In this document: in pieces, positions 8,303 through 16,393 of the stretch
How the letters are laid out: every line of letters starts with the position of its first letter
Position numbering within the stretch: position 1 is the stretch's first letter
Assembly (NCBI GenBank): GCA_030652115.1
Contig: JAUSBK010000001.1
Coordinates: 244,254-308,253, forward strand
DNA: 64,000 nucleotides
Direction of reading: 5' to 3'
Source: Coriobacteriia bacterium
Lineage (GTDB): Bacteria; Actinomycetota; Coriobacteriia; Anaerosomatales; Anaerosomataceae
The notes under the pieces: model-generated
Told to the model about the DNA's origin: nothing
Seen by the model: only the letters and a program-made list of their open reading frames with translations
The model's database searches: none
Program-made: the position numbers and the translations under genes

Positions 8303-9834
8303 TGGCCGATGACGATCGCCTGATCGTGCCAGAGCCGCCCCGCGAGGAGGCGAGGGCGCCCCAGAGCGACCTGGATGCCGCGGCCGGCGTGACCCCGTCG
8401 GGCGTCGAGAAGATCCGCGCCGAGGTCACGGATGCGGCTTCCGGGGTGCGCACCTTCTCGGCTAGGCAGACGCAGCGCGCACGCGACCTGCTCGCGAGGA
8501 TGTACGGACTGCGGCGTGCCCACCGGCTGTACCCCCTCGAGCATCCCGCCGTCGCCGAGGCCGCGCGCGAACTGTTCGAGGTCATCTCGGCCTATCACGG
8601 CGAGGGAGTCGACGTGCCGCTCACCTTCTTCGAGGAGGAGGTCCTGCTCGGCGAGCAGGTGCTGGCCGAGGACAGCGTCCTGTTCGACCAGCTGATCCGC
8701 GACATGACCGCCATCGGCGCCGGCAGTGTGACGTTCTTGCGCGGGCTGGGCATCGACGAGGTCGTGCGCTTCGCGGGCGTCATCGGCAAGCGCTACGACG
8801 AGGTGGCCGAGCTGCCCGAAGGCCTTGCGACGCTGCTCCAAGCATCGCCGCTCCCGAATATCGTCATCAGCGCCGTGAACGTCGTGCGCGACGATGTGAC
8901 GATCGTCGACGAGGACTCGGAACAGGCCGCGAAGTTCGCGTACACGAGCGCCCTCGACCTGCTCCGTGAGCTCGAGCGTCTCATCCGCGTGAACCAGTCG
9001 TTCAGCGCCGGTCACGTGAAGGGTGCCGTCCGAAGCCTCGTGGACAACGTGCTCCGCAACCGCTACGCGATGCTCGAGCTCTCCGGGTTGAAGAGCTTCG
9101 ACGAGTACACCTTCTACCACTCGATCAACGTGGCGATCCTGTCGCTGGCGCTCGGCAGCACGCTCACCCGCGACTACCGGTTCCTGTCCTCACTCGGCGT
9201 GGGCGCCCTGCTGCACGACATCGGCAAGATGTCCGTGCCGATCGAGACGCTGAACAAGACGACACCGCTTACGAGCGAGGAGTGGGCCGAGCTGCGCGAG
9301 CATCCGGTGCGGGGCGCCGAGATCGCCACCCTCACCAACGGCGTCGACCGCGCCTCGACGGTGTGCATCCTCGAGCACCACATGCGGTACGACCTCGCGG
9401 GCTATCCGGCACGCAGCTTCGAGCACATGCAACACGTGACGAGCCGGATCGTTTCGGTCGCGGACGCGTACGACGCGATGACCTCGCAGCGCCCCTACAG
9501 CGCGCCTCGCATGCAAGACGAGGCGATGGGCATCATCGTCAAGAACGCCGGGACCGCGCTCGATCCCACCCTCGTGCGGCTGTTCGTGGACACCCTCGGC
9601 TACTTCCCGCCGCGCTCCGTGGTGCTCCTCAGCACCGGCGAGACGGCGATCGTGGTGAGTCCGAGCCCGTCCGAGCCCGCCAAGCCGGTGGTTCGGATCA
9701 TCGCCGACAGCGAGGGGCGGATCACCGGGGCTCACGACCTCGATCTCAGCGACGCCTCTGAGGCGGGAGGACGCACGGTCGTGCGTTGCCTGGATCCCAC
9801 CGGCATGAACGTCGACGTCGCCGACTTCCTGTGA
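8302..9834 (+). CDS. HD-GYP-type phosphohydrolase with shared N-terminal domain
   Basis: A 510-residue protein. The N-terminal region (about 50-180) repeats the shared domain (RRAHRLYPLEHPAV, then FFEEEVLLGEQVL, then VTFLRGLGIDEVVRF). The C-terminal half is an HD domain with FYHSINVAILSLAL, GALLHDIGKM, EHPVRGAE, ILEHHMRYDLAGYP and VADAYDAMTS. The last two correspond to the HHExxDGxGYP and DxYDAMT motifs of cyclic-di-GMP phosphodiesterases, although HHMRYDLAGYP departs from consensus. A role in c-di-GMP turnover is likely but not certain. The ATG overlaps the previous stop (TGATG). A GGDEF protein lies far downstream at 59 kb. Confidence 0.8.
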   Translation: MADDDRLIVPEPPREEARAPQSDLDAAAGVTPSGVEKIRAEVTDAASGVRTFSARQTQRARDLLARMYGLRRAHRLYPLEHPAVAEAARELFEVISAYHGEGVDVPLTFFEEEVLLGEQVLAEDSVLFDQLIRDMTAIGAGSVTFLRGLGIDEVVRFAGVIGKRYDEVAELPEGLATLLQASPLPNIVISAVNVVRDDVTIVDEDSEQAAKFAYTSALDLLRELERLIRVNQSFSAGHVKGAVRSLVDNVLRNRYAMLELSGLKSFDEYTFYHSINVAILSLALGSTLTRDYRFLSSLGVGALLHDIGKMSVPIETLNKTTPLTSEEWAELREHPVRGAEIATLTNGVDRASTVCILEHHMRYDLAGYPARSFEHMQHVTSRIVSVADAYDAMTSQRPYSAPRMQDEAMGIIVKNAGTALDPTLVRLFVDTLGYFPPRSVVLLSTGETAIVVSPSPSEPAKPVVRIIADSEGRITGAHDLDLSDASEAGGRTVVRCLDPTGMNVDVADFL

Positions 9835-9900
9835 TCCGCGCCATAACGCGCGGGCGTGGGTAGGTACACCTTCGACGCACCACCCTCAGCAGGAGGCCCC

Positions 9901-12624
9901 ATGAACGAGAACCGTGCCCGCGTCCGCCCGACCACCGTCATCGCGATCGGCATCGCTGTGCTGCTCATGGCATCGGGATTCATCGCCGAGTTCTACACCG
10001 ATGTGCTGTGGTACCAGGAACTCGGCCAGGCGGGCGTGTTCTGGCGCACGTTCGGCTGGGAGTGGGCGAGCGGCGCAGTGGCAGCCGTGCTCTTCTTCGC
10101 GTTGCTGTATGTGAATCTGCGGATCGCCCGCTCGATGACGCCGACCACGGTCTTCCGGATCGACGGCGGTCCGTCGGCCCAGCTCGAGGAGGCACTGCAG
10201 CGTCTCCGGGAGTGGATCGGGAGTGTGGGCGGCACGGCCGTGCTCGTCGTGAGCGCTGTGGCCGCTCTGATATCCGGCGCGGCGATAGCCCAGGAGTGGC
10301 AGACGATCGCGCTCGCGTTCACGGGCGGTTCCTTCGGCGCGACCGACGCGCAGTTCGGCCGGGACCTCGGCTTCTACTTCTTCACGCTTCCGGCGCTGCG
10401 CATGGCCGAGCAGTGGCTGTTCGGTACGCTCATCTTCACGTTGCTCGCCACGGCGGTCGTCCACACGCTCAACGGTTCGATACGTCCGTGGGACCGCTGG
10501 CGCGGGTTCGATCCGCACGTGAAGGCGCACCTCTCGGTCATCGGCGGGCTGATCGTCGTGACGCAGGCGTTCGGCTACTGGCTCGACATCTTCGAGCTCA
10601 ACTACTCGCCGCGTGGACAGGTGGTAGGGGCCTCGTACACCGATGTGCACGCCCAACTGCCGGCGTACACGATCCTGATCGTCATCGCGCTGCTGTGCGG
10701 TATCGCGCTCATCGTGAACATCCGCTTCCGGGGTTGGAAGCTGCCCGCCATCGCCCTCGGCACATGGGTGGCAGCCGCCGTGCTCGTGGGCGCCGTGTAT
10801 CCGGCACTCGTGCAGCAGTTCCGCGTCTCCCCGAACGAGGTGGAGGCCGAATCGCCCTACATCGAGCGCAACATCGCCGCCACGCGGGCCGGCTACGGCC
10901 TCGACGAGATCGACGTACGCGCATTTCCTGCCGAGGAGAGCCTGCTCGCCTCGGATCTCGCCGCCAACGACCGGACTATCCAGAACGTGCGGTTGTGGGA
11001 TCCGGCCATCGTGGTCCAGACGTACCGCCAGTTGCAGGGGATCCGCCCGTACTACGACTTCACCGACGTGGACATCGACCGCTACACGATCGACGGCGTC
11101 CGGCAGCAGGTCCTCGTCTCAGCGCGTGAGCTCGACGTCACGCGGCTCGCGGATCAGGCGCAGACCTGGGTCAACCAGCATCTCGTGTACACGCACGGCT
11201 ACGGCCTCGTGGTGAGCCCCGTGAACGAGGCAAGCGGCCAGGGCTATCCGCGGTTCATCGTGAAGGACATCCCGCCCACCTCGGACACCGACCTCACGAT
11301 CGAGCAGCCGGCACTGTACTTCGGCGAGGACACGACCAACTACGTGATCGCCGATACGGACCTGGCCGAGTTCGATTATCCGGTCGGTGACTCCAACGCG
11401 GAGACGACCTACACGGGCAGCGGGGGCGTGGAGATCGGCAGCGCACTGCGGCGCACAGCGTTCGCGCTCCGGTTCTCGGCGCCGCAGATCCTGTTCAGCA
11501 GCTACATCCGCTCGGACAGCAAAGTGCTGTACCGGCGTAGTATCGACGAGCGCGTCGAGGCGCTGGCGCCGTGGCTGTACACCGACTCGGACCCGTACCC
11601 TGTGATCGCAGACGGCCGCGTGGTGTGGGTGATCGACGGCTACACGGTCTCGGACCGGTATCCGTACTCGGAGCGCTACAGCGCCATCAATTACATCCGG
11701 AACTCGGTCAAGGTCACCGTCGACGCCTACGACGGAACCACGACCTTCTACGCCTTCGACCCCGACGACCCGCTCCTCGCCGCGTGGAGCGAGGTCTTCC
11801 CCGGGCTGCTCACGAGCGCAGATGAGATGCCTGCCGAGATCGCGGCCCACCTCCGCTACCCGTCCGACCTGTTCATGATGCAGGCCGAGGTGTACAAGAC
11901 CTACCACATGCTCGACCCCAAGGTCTTCTACAACAAGGAGGATCAGTGGGCGCTGCCGGGTGAGGGTACCGAGGGCACCGGCGCGGCGATGGAGCCCTTC
12001 TACGTGCTCATGGAGCTTCCCGAGGAGTCGGTCGAGGACTTCATGCTCATGATTCCGTTCACACCGCGCACGAAGGCGAACATGATCGGCTGGATGGCGG
12101 CCAAGTCGGACCCCGACAGCTACGGCGAGCGTGTCGTGTACACCTTCCCCAAGCAGCGTCTGGTGCTCGGCCCCGAGCAAGTCGAGGCGCGTGTGAACCA
12201 GGATCCGCTCATCTCCCAGCAACTCACGCTCTGGAGTCAGCGGGGAAGCAGCGTGATCTTTGGGAACCTGCTCGTGATCCCGATGAACGAATCGATCGTC
12301 TACATCCAACCGCTGTACCTTCAGTCCGAGCAGACCTCCATGCCGCAACTCACGCGGGTGATCGTGGCCTTCGGTGATGAGGTGGCGATGGAACCCGACC
12401 TGCCGGCGGCACTCCTCGCTGTGTTCGGCGCTGTCTCCGAGACCCCGATCGACGGTGCTGCTGCGGCCGATGTGGAGACCGCCAAGGACCTCTACGACAA
12501 GGCAGTCGAGGCGCAGCGCAGCGGTGACTGGGAGGCGTACGGCCGTTACATCGACGAGCTCGGCGAGGTCCTGGGAGAGCTCGCGGGGACGGCTGAGACC
12601 GACGCCGGGACGCCCGCACCGTAG
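9901..12624 (+). CDS. UPF0182-family large membrane protein
   Basis: A 907-residue protein. Seven or so N-terminal membrane helices (about 1-310) include the conserved FYTDVLWYQELGQAGVFW segment of UPF0182. A long extracytoplasmic region follows, with family elements such as VSPNEVEAESPYIERNI, RLWDP, PRFIVKDIPP, YPVIADGRVVWVIDGYT and KVFYNKEDQW. The acidic C-terminus is low-complexity. UPF0182 is widespread in Actinobacteria and Cyanobacteria and its function is unknown. AGGAGG sits four bases before ATG 9901, which decides the start. Confidence 0.93.
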   Translation: MNENRARVRPTTVIAIGIAVLLMASGFIAEFYTDVLWYQELGQAGVFWRTFGWEWASGAVAAVLFFALLYVNLRIARSMTPTTVFRIDGGPSAQLEEALQRLREWIGSVGGTAVLVVSAVAALISGAAIAQEWQTIALAFTGGSFGATDAQFGRDLGFYFFTLPALRMAEQWLFGTLIFTLLATAVVHTLNGSIRPWDRWRGFDPHVKAHLSVIGGLIVVTQAFGYWLDIFELNYSPRGQVVGASYTDVHAQLPAYTILIVIALLCGIALIVNIRFRGWKLPAIALGTWVAAAVLVGAVYPALVQQFRVSPNEVEAESPYIERNIAATRAGYGLDEIDVRAFPAEESLLASDLAANDRTIQNVRLWDPAIVVQTYRQLQGIRPYYDFTDVDIDRYTIDGVRQQVLVSARELDVTRLADQAQTWVNQHLVYTHGYGLVVSPVNEASGQGYPRFIVKDIPPTSDTDLTIEQPALYFGEDTTNYVIADTDLAEFDYPVGDSNAETTYTGSGGVEIGSALRRTAFALRFSAPQILFSSYIRSDSKVLYRRSIDERVEALAPWLYTDSDPYPVIADGRVVWVIDGYTVSDRYPYSERYSAINYIRNSVKVTVDAYDGTTTFYAFDPDDPLLAAWSEVFPGLLTSADEMPAEIAAHLRYPSDLFMMQAEVYKTYHMLDPKVFYNKEDQWALPGEGTEGTGAAMEPFYVLMELPEESVEDFMLMIPFTPRTKANMIGWMAAKSDPDSYGERVVYTFPKQRLVLGPEQVEARVNQDPLISQQLTLWSQRGSSVIFGNLLVIPMNESIVYIQPLYLQSEQTSMPQLTRVIVAFGDEVAMEPDLPAALLAVFGAVSETPIDGAAAADVETAKDLYDKAVEAQRSGDWEAYGRYIDELGEVLGELAGTAETDAGTPAP

Positions 12625-12668
12625 GCGCCGGCGACTGTCTGAGGTTTCCATGTCCGCCCGAAATGTGC

Positions 12669-12985
12669 TAAGGTTCGCTCTCGTTGGCTGGAAAGAGGAG
12701 TCTTGCGCGGCGTGTGCGGGCTGGCCGAAGGGCTGCCACACGGGACCGGCGACGCGCAGCTCACCGGCACGAGACGAAGCGGTCGACCGCGCTAAGACGT
12801 GCGGCGCCCGGTAAGGATCACGGTCCACACCACGAACAGCACAAGCGCGTGCTTGAGTGGCTCAAGGCGGTCTCATCGAGATCCCGATGGCCAGAGCGCG
12901 GCGACATGCTTCCTTCCCCACCCCCCTCACTGTGTCGTCGTATGCCCTGCGACCGCCTGTCCTGTAACCGTACATGGAGGACAGT
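12669..12985 (+). promoter_or_regulatory. Long untranslated leader of the RlpA-like gene, with promoter and predicted hairpins
   Basis: The 361 bases between genes (12625-12985) hold no convincing coding sequence. A -10-like TAAGGT at 12669-12674, preceded by the same GTGC bases as the T-box promoter at 14835, would start a transcript near 12681, leaving a leader of about 300 nt. Visible foldings include an outer GTGTG/CACAC stem at about 12709-12738 and the self-complementary GCGGTCGACCGC near 12780. I could not match it to the ydaO (c-di-AMP), cobalamin, GEMM or other motif sets I know. It is a candidate structured regulator of a cell-wall gene; class unknown. Confidence 0.35.
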
Positions 12986-13609
12986 GTGAAGGTAGAGAGT
13001 ACCCTTGGTTCCGGTTCGCGGACGGCGCTGACCGTCCTCACAGGCATCGTTGTGGTAATCGCGATGCTGGCCGGAGCCGGCTTCGTCCCGGTATCCGAAG
13101 CGCTGGCAACGGTCCATGCGCCCGGTAGAACCGGAGAGGATTCATCGGAGGCGCTGACGCTGCCTCTCGCCGATGGGCAGAAATCCGCTGACAGCATCCG
13201 ACAGCCGTCGGACCTGGGTGTCGTGGACGCTCAACTGGCCGGCACCCGTACCCCCACGACCGTGAGGCGCGTTACGCGCACGGCCGCCGCACCGACAGGC
13301 TCGGCCCCGGCCGCAGCGCCGGTCAGCGGTGACGGTTGGAGGAGCGCGAAGGTGTCCTGGTACGGCCCCGGCTTCATCGGCAACACCATGGCAGGTGGCG
13401 GCACGCTCGAGTGGGGCAGCATGGTCGTGGCCCACAAGAGCCTTCCGTTCGGCACGATGATCGAGTTCGAGTACAACGGCCGCACGTGCGTCGCCGTGGT
13501 CCAGGACCGCGGCCCCTACGCGGGCGGCAGGACGTTCGACCTCGGGCCGGGAACGGCAGCAGCGCTCGGCTTCTCGGGCGTAGGCACCGTGCAGTACCGC
13601 ATCCTCTAG
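12986..13609 (+). CDS. RlpA-like double-psi beta-barrel secreted protein
   Basis: A 207-residue protein. An N-terminal hydrophobic helix (about 12-35) serves as signal or anchor, followed by a Thr/Ala/Pro-rich linker. The C-terminal domain (about 120-207) reads KVSWYGPGF, then FGTMIEFEYNGRTCVAVVQDRGPYAGGR and ends FDLGPGTAAALGF. This is the RlpA/3D-type double-psi barrel with its paired Asp residues, found in peptidoglycan-acting lytic transglycosylases and resuscitation factors. I prefer GTG 12986 because GGAGG lies five bases upstream; the ATG at 12974 would place that ribosome site inside the gene. Activity on peptidoglycan is inferred. Confidence 0.82.
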   Translation: MKVESTLGSGSRTALTVLTGIVVVIAMLAGAGFVPVSEALATVHAPGRTGEDSSEALTLPLADGQKSADSIRQPSDLGVVDAQLAGTRTPTTVRRVTRTAAAPTGSAPAAAPVSGDGWRSAKVSWYGPGFIGNTMAGGGTLEWGSMVVAHKSLPFGTMIEFEYNGRTCVAVVQDRGPYAGGRTFDLGPGTAAALGFSGVGTVQYRIL

Positions 13610-13633
13610 ACGAAGCAGCTCCACGTTCACCGT

Positions 13634-13670
13634 GCGGCGCCTCGCGGGAGTACCCGGGGCGCCGCTTCTC
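13634..13670 (+). terminator. Rho-independent terminator after the RlpA-like gene
   Basis: GCGGCGCC pairs with GGCGCCGC around an inner CGGG/CCCG stem and an AGTA loop; the hairpin is followed by TTCTCGTCT. It lies about 25 bases after the stop at 13609. Confidence 0.6.
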
Positions 13671-13742
13671 GTCTCGGGGGGCGCACGTCGCGCGCTTTGG
13701 GGTATCTTCGACTGTGGCATGCATGCGATCGAGGAGGACGCT

Positions 13743-14090
13743 ATGGCCGAGACCGGTCAGGAGCCCCAAGGGCCCGGAACGGGCATCGAAGGCATCATCG
13801 ACGCGGTGGCCGATCTGCTCCAAACGGCGGTCGACTGGCTGCGTCAGGAAGCCGCTGCGGTGGTGCGGGAGAAAGTCGTTCTGCCCATCCAGCGTCTCGG
13901 GCTCACGCTGGCATCGGCGGCCGCGGCGGCTGCGTTGTTGGTGTTGGGCCTTGCCTTCCTCGCGGTCGCAGCCTTCCTGGTGCTCGCCGAGTGGGTCGGC
14001 TACCCCGGGGCGCTCGCCATCATCGGCGGGTTGTACGTGCTCGTCTCCGTCGTGTTCCTCGTGATCAAAGTGAGGTCGATGCAGAAGTGA
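13743..14090 (+). CDS. Small membrane protein, phage-holin-superfamily-like (DUF1469-like)
   Basis: A 115-residue protein with a strong GAGGAGG six bases before ATG 13743. The N-terminal half is an amphipathic helix (GIIDAVADLLQTAVDWLRQE). The C-terminal half has two hydrophobic helices (LTLASAAAAAALLVLGLAFL and ALAIIGGLYVLVSVVFLVI) ending in a basic tail. Such two-helix proteins are annotated as putative phage-holin/Actinobacterial holin-X-like proteins and accompany YtxH or DUF3618 genes in Actinobacteria. No phage genes are near. It overlaps the next small membrane gene by four bases. Confidence 0.6.
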   Translation: MAETGQEPQGPGTGIEGIIDAVADLLQTAVDWLRQEAAAVVREKVVLPIQRLGLTLASAAAAAALLVLGLAFLAVAAFLVLAEWVGYPGALAIIGGLYVLVSVVFLVIKVRSMQK

Positions 14091-14284
14091 CCGAAACCCT
14101 CGCCACCACCCCCGCCATCACGGTCGACGATCTCAAGCACAAGGCGATCCACATCAAGGACATGACCGAGGCGGAGGTCCGTCTCGTCGCCGACGAGCGA
14201 ATGACCCAGATGGTGGTCATCGGCGTGGTCGCCGTGCTGGCGGCCGTGTCGCTCGCATACTACCTGGGGGCACGCCGCCGCTAG
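14087..14284 (+). CDS. Small single-pass membrane protein
   Basis: A 65-residue protein starting at a GTG that overlaps the previous stop (GTGA). The first 40 residues are charged (VDDLKHKAIHIKDMTEAEVR), then one helix (MVVIGVVAVLAAVSLAYYLG) and a basic end GARRR. The translational coupling and similar topology suggest it works with the preceding protein, perhaps as a subunit at the membrane. No family is recognised. Confidence 0.6.
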   Translation: MTETLATTPAITVDDLKHKAIHIKDMTEAEVRLVADERMTQMVVIGVVAVLAAVSLAYYLGARRR

Positions 14285-14314
14285 GCGGCATCGGACGGAC
14301 GTTCGGGAGGCTGC

Positions 14315-14788
14315 ATGCGCGTGCACAGTGTCACCGTGTGTCCCGACCGGGTCGACGTCATCGTGCGTGTCGACGCCCCGGAGGTGCTTCGGACTTCACA
14401 GTCGGCGGCCGTGGCCGAGCGAGCGCTCCGCATGCTGCCGGGTCTGGCCGACCATCGGTGTCACAACGATGACGACCTGACGTTCGCCGACGAGCTCGCC
14501 GACACCGAGGTACCGCACCTGTTCGAGCACGTGGTGCTCGAGCTCATGGCCGAGGCCGGCTCGCCCCGGAGTCTCAAAGGCGAGACCGAGTGGGACTTCA
14601 AGCGCGACGGGCGCGGGGTCTTCCGCGTGTCGCTCGAGTACGACGACGACCTCGTCTGTCTCGGGGCGATCAAGAGCGCGGGCACCCTCATGACGTACGT
14701 GCTCGAGGGCGGCGACCCGCCTGATGTACAGGCCGAGACCGGGCGTCTGGCCGGGCTCCGTGGATGGCCAGCCGGCGCTGCCTCGTGA
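14315..14788 (+). CDS. Stand-alone protein resembling the N-terminal domain of cyanophycin synthetase
   Basis: A 157-residue protein. The core HLFEHVVLELMAEAG followed by GVFRVSLEYDDDLVCLGAIKSA closely resembles the segment in cyanophycin synthetases that precedes the ATP-grasp domain (HLxEHxALELQ and then VxxEYxxE). The ATP-grasp and Mur-ligase domains are absent and the frame ends cleanly. It may be an accessory domain acting in trans or a relic. It sits just upstream of a T-box-controlled operon that itself contains an ATP-grasp ligase (Ddl). The match is by eye and function is unknown. Confidence 0.5.
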   Translation: MRVHSVTVCPDRVDVIVRVDAPEVLRTSQSAAVAERALRMLPGLADHRCHNDDDLTFADELADTEVPHLFEHVVLELMAEAGSPRSLKGETEWDFKRDGRGVFRVSLEYDDDLVCLGAIKSAGTLMTYVLEGGDPPDVQAETGRLAGLRGWPAGAAS

Positions 14789-14810
14789 CCCTGCCGTCGG
14801 CTGCAGCGCG

Positions 14811-14840
14811 TTGACCGGCTGCGAACGGCGGTGCTAAGGT
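14811..14840 (+). promoter_or_regulatory. Promoter of the T-box operon
   Basis: TTGACC (14811-14816) and TAAGGT (14835-14840) are separated by 18 bases. The transcript would begin near 14847, just before the first leader hairpin. Confidence 0.55.
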
Positions 14841-14846
14841 TGCCTG

Positions 14847-15076
14847 CAACCCCGCCAGCGGCGGGGGCCACAGCGCAGTGGACGTGAGGGAAGAGGGCAT
14901 CATCGGCCCGGCCACCCCTCCTCTAGGTCCTCCGCCAGTCCCGCTCCTGCGAGCGGGGGGAAGCGGACGGCATCGGGCCGTTACCCCGGACACGAGGTCC
15001 GGCGAGCGCACTCGAGCGTCGGACGAAGACAGGTGGTACCGCGACGACCCTCGCCCTGTCGGCAGGGTCGTTCTCT
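14847..15076 (+). ncRNA. T-box leader with intrinsic terminator
   Basis: The leader ends with the diagnostic T-box bulge TGGTACCGCG (15034-15043), immediately followed by a terminator: CGACCCT (15045-15051) pairs with AGGGTCG (15064-15070), then TTCTCT. Uncharged tRNA pairing of its NCCA end with TGGT would favour the antiterminator and switch on the downstream aminotransferase and ddl. TGGT implies a tRNA with discriminator base A, which argues against Asp, Asn, Trp and His. Upstream hairpins are visible, including a GGAC-GAGGG/CCCTC-GTCC stem at about 14880-14930 and a CCGGAC/GTCCGG stem near 14990. No canonical AGTA loop-E motif is seen, so the stem I looks reduced and I cannot assign the specifier codon with confidence. 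Confidence 0.85.
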
Positions 15077-15114
15077 GTTGTCCGGGAGCGTGACCAAGCG
15101 CCAGAGGAGCAGCG

Positions 15115-16389
15115 ATGGGTACCGCACGAGTGGTGTTCGACCGATGGAGCGGCCGCTACAGCAAACGCATGGCGGACGTGCGCTCGAGCGCCGTTCGCGA
15201 CCTGTTCGCAGCAGCCACCCGCCCCGACATGATCTCCTTCTCGGGCGGCATGCCCGAGATCCGCCGCGTTCCCATCGACTCGGTCATCGCCGCCACCACG
15301 GCCGCGCTGCGCCACTCGGGCACCGAGGCGCTGCAGTACGGCTCCTCGGAGGGCCGGGTACAGATCCGAGACGTCGTGGTGGGCCTCATGGGCGAGGTGG
15401 GCGTGCGCGTGAAGCACGACGACCTCGTCATCACGGCGGGCGCGCAGCAGGCACTCGACTTGCTTGCGAAGATCTTCATCGACCCGGGCGACACGATCAT
15501 CACCGAAGGTCCCACGTACCTCGGCGCGCTGCAGGCGTTTTCGGCATACCAGCCAAACATCGTGTGCATCCCAATGGATGCCGAGGGCATGCGCACCGAC
15601 CTGCTCGCCGCTGAGCTCGAGCGCCTCGGACCGCGCGGCGCCAAGTTCATCTACACGATCCCGAACTTCCAGAATCCGGCGGGCGTCACGCTCGCTCCTT
15701 CGCGCCGGCGCGAACTGCTCGACCTTGCGCGCCAGTACGACATCCCGGTGATCGAGGACGATCCGTACGGGCGGCTCCGGTTCGAGGGCGGACACGCGCT
15801 GCCGCTGCGCGCGCTTGACGACGACATCATCTACCTCGGCACGTTCTCGAAGATCTTCGCGCCGGGACTGCGTCTCGGCTGGGTCATCGCGCCGAGGCCG
15901 ATCCTCGCGAAGTTCCTGCTCGCCAAGCAGGCGGCCGACCTCTGCGGCAGCGCGTTCACGCAGACCTGCGCGGAGCGCTACTTTGCCGACACACGCTGGC
16001 GCAAGGTGCTGCAGGACCTCACGCACGCGTACACAGAGCGCCGCGACGCGATGATCGCCTCGCTCGAAGAGCACTTCCCGGCCGAGGCGAAGTGGACGGT
16101 CCCCGAGGGCGGCTTCTTCGTGTGGGTCGAGATGCCGTCGTTCCTCGATCTCAAGTCCGTGCTCGCCGAGGCGGTCGAGCGCGGCGTCACGTACGTGCCG
16201 GGCGACGCCTTCTTCCCCGACGGGCGCGGGCGCAACTGCATGCGCCTCGCGTTTTGCTACGTGGAGCCCGAGAGGATACGCGAGGGCATCGCGCGCCTCG
16301 CCGAGGTGCTGGAAGACCGTTTGGAACTCTACCGTGCGTTCGCGGCGGCAGGCGTGCTGCCGACGGCCGCTGTCGATGAGAGGGGCTGA
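15115..16389 (+). CDS. PLP-dependent aminotransferase (class I, Aro8/LysN-like)
   Basis: A 424-residue fold-type I enzyme. Features include MISFSGGMPEI near the N-terminus, QYGSSEGRVQIRDVV, ITAGAQQALDLLAKIF, YTIPNFQNPAGVTL (the N-x-P substrate/PLP element), VIEDDPYGRLRF, and the PLP-lysine motif GTFSKIFAPGLRLGW near residue 245. C-terminal GGFFVWVEMP is also conserved. Relatives act on 2-aminoadipate, aromatic, branched-chain or alanine substrates. It is the first gene after the T-box and lies five bases before ddl, so its amino acid product or substrate is presumably the T-box ligand. GAGGAGC precedes the ATG. Confidence 0.88.
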   Translation: MGTARVVFDRWSGRYSKRMADVRSSAVRDLFAAATRPDMISFSGGMPEIRRVPIDSVIAATTAALRHSGTEALQYGSSEGRVQIRDVVVGLMGEVGVRVKHDDLVITAGAQQALDLLAKIFIDPGDTIITEGPTYLGALQAFSAYQPNIVCIPMDAEGMRTDLLAAELERLGPRGAKFIYTIPNFQNPAGVTLAPSRRRELLDLARQYDIPVIEDDPYGRLRFEGGHALPLRALDDDIIYLGTFSKIFAPGLRLGWVIAPRPILAKFLLAKQAADLCGSAFTQTCAERYFADTRWRKVLQDLTHAYTERRDAMIASLEEHFPAEAKWTVPEGGFFVWVEMPSFLDLKSVLAEAVERGVTYVPGDAFFPDGRGRNCMRLAFCYVEPERIREGIARLAEVLEDRLELYRAFAAAGVLPTAAVDERG

Positions 16390-16393
16390 GGGC

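Noticed and set aside
12703-12795. A 30-codon leader peptide frame (TTG start) in the RlpA leader
   Set aside because: The ribosome site is only two bases from the TTG and the peptide has no recognisable feature; hairpin-forming sequence explains the region better.
12681-12985. A ydaO (c-di-AMP) riboswitch before the RlpA-like gene
   Set aside because: The context fits, but the conserved GGGGTGAATC and CAGCTAACC blocks are not present, so only an unclassified leader is reported.
13743-14090. Prophage, based on a holin-like protein
   Set aside because: No other phage genes are nearby; two-helix holin-like proteins occur widely in actinobacterial chromosomes next to small membrane proteins.
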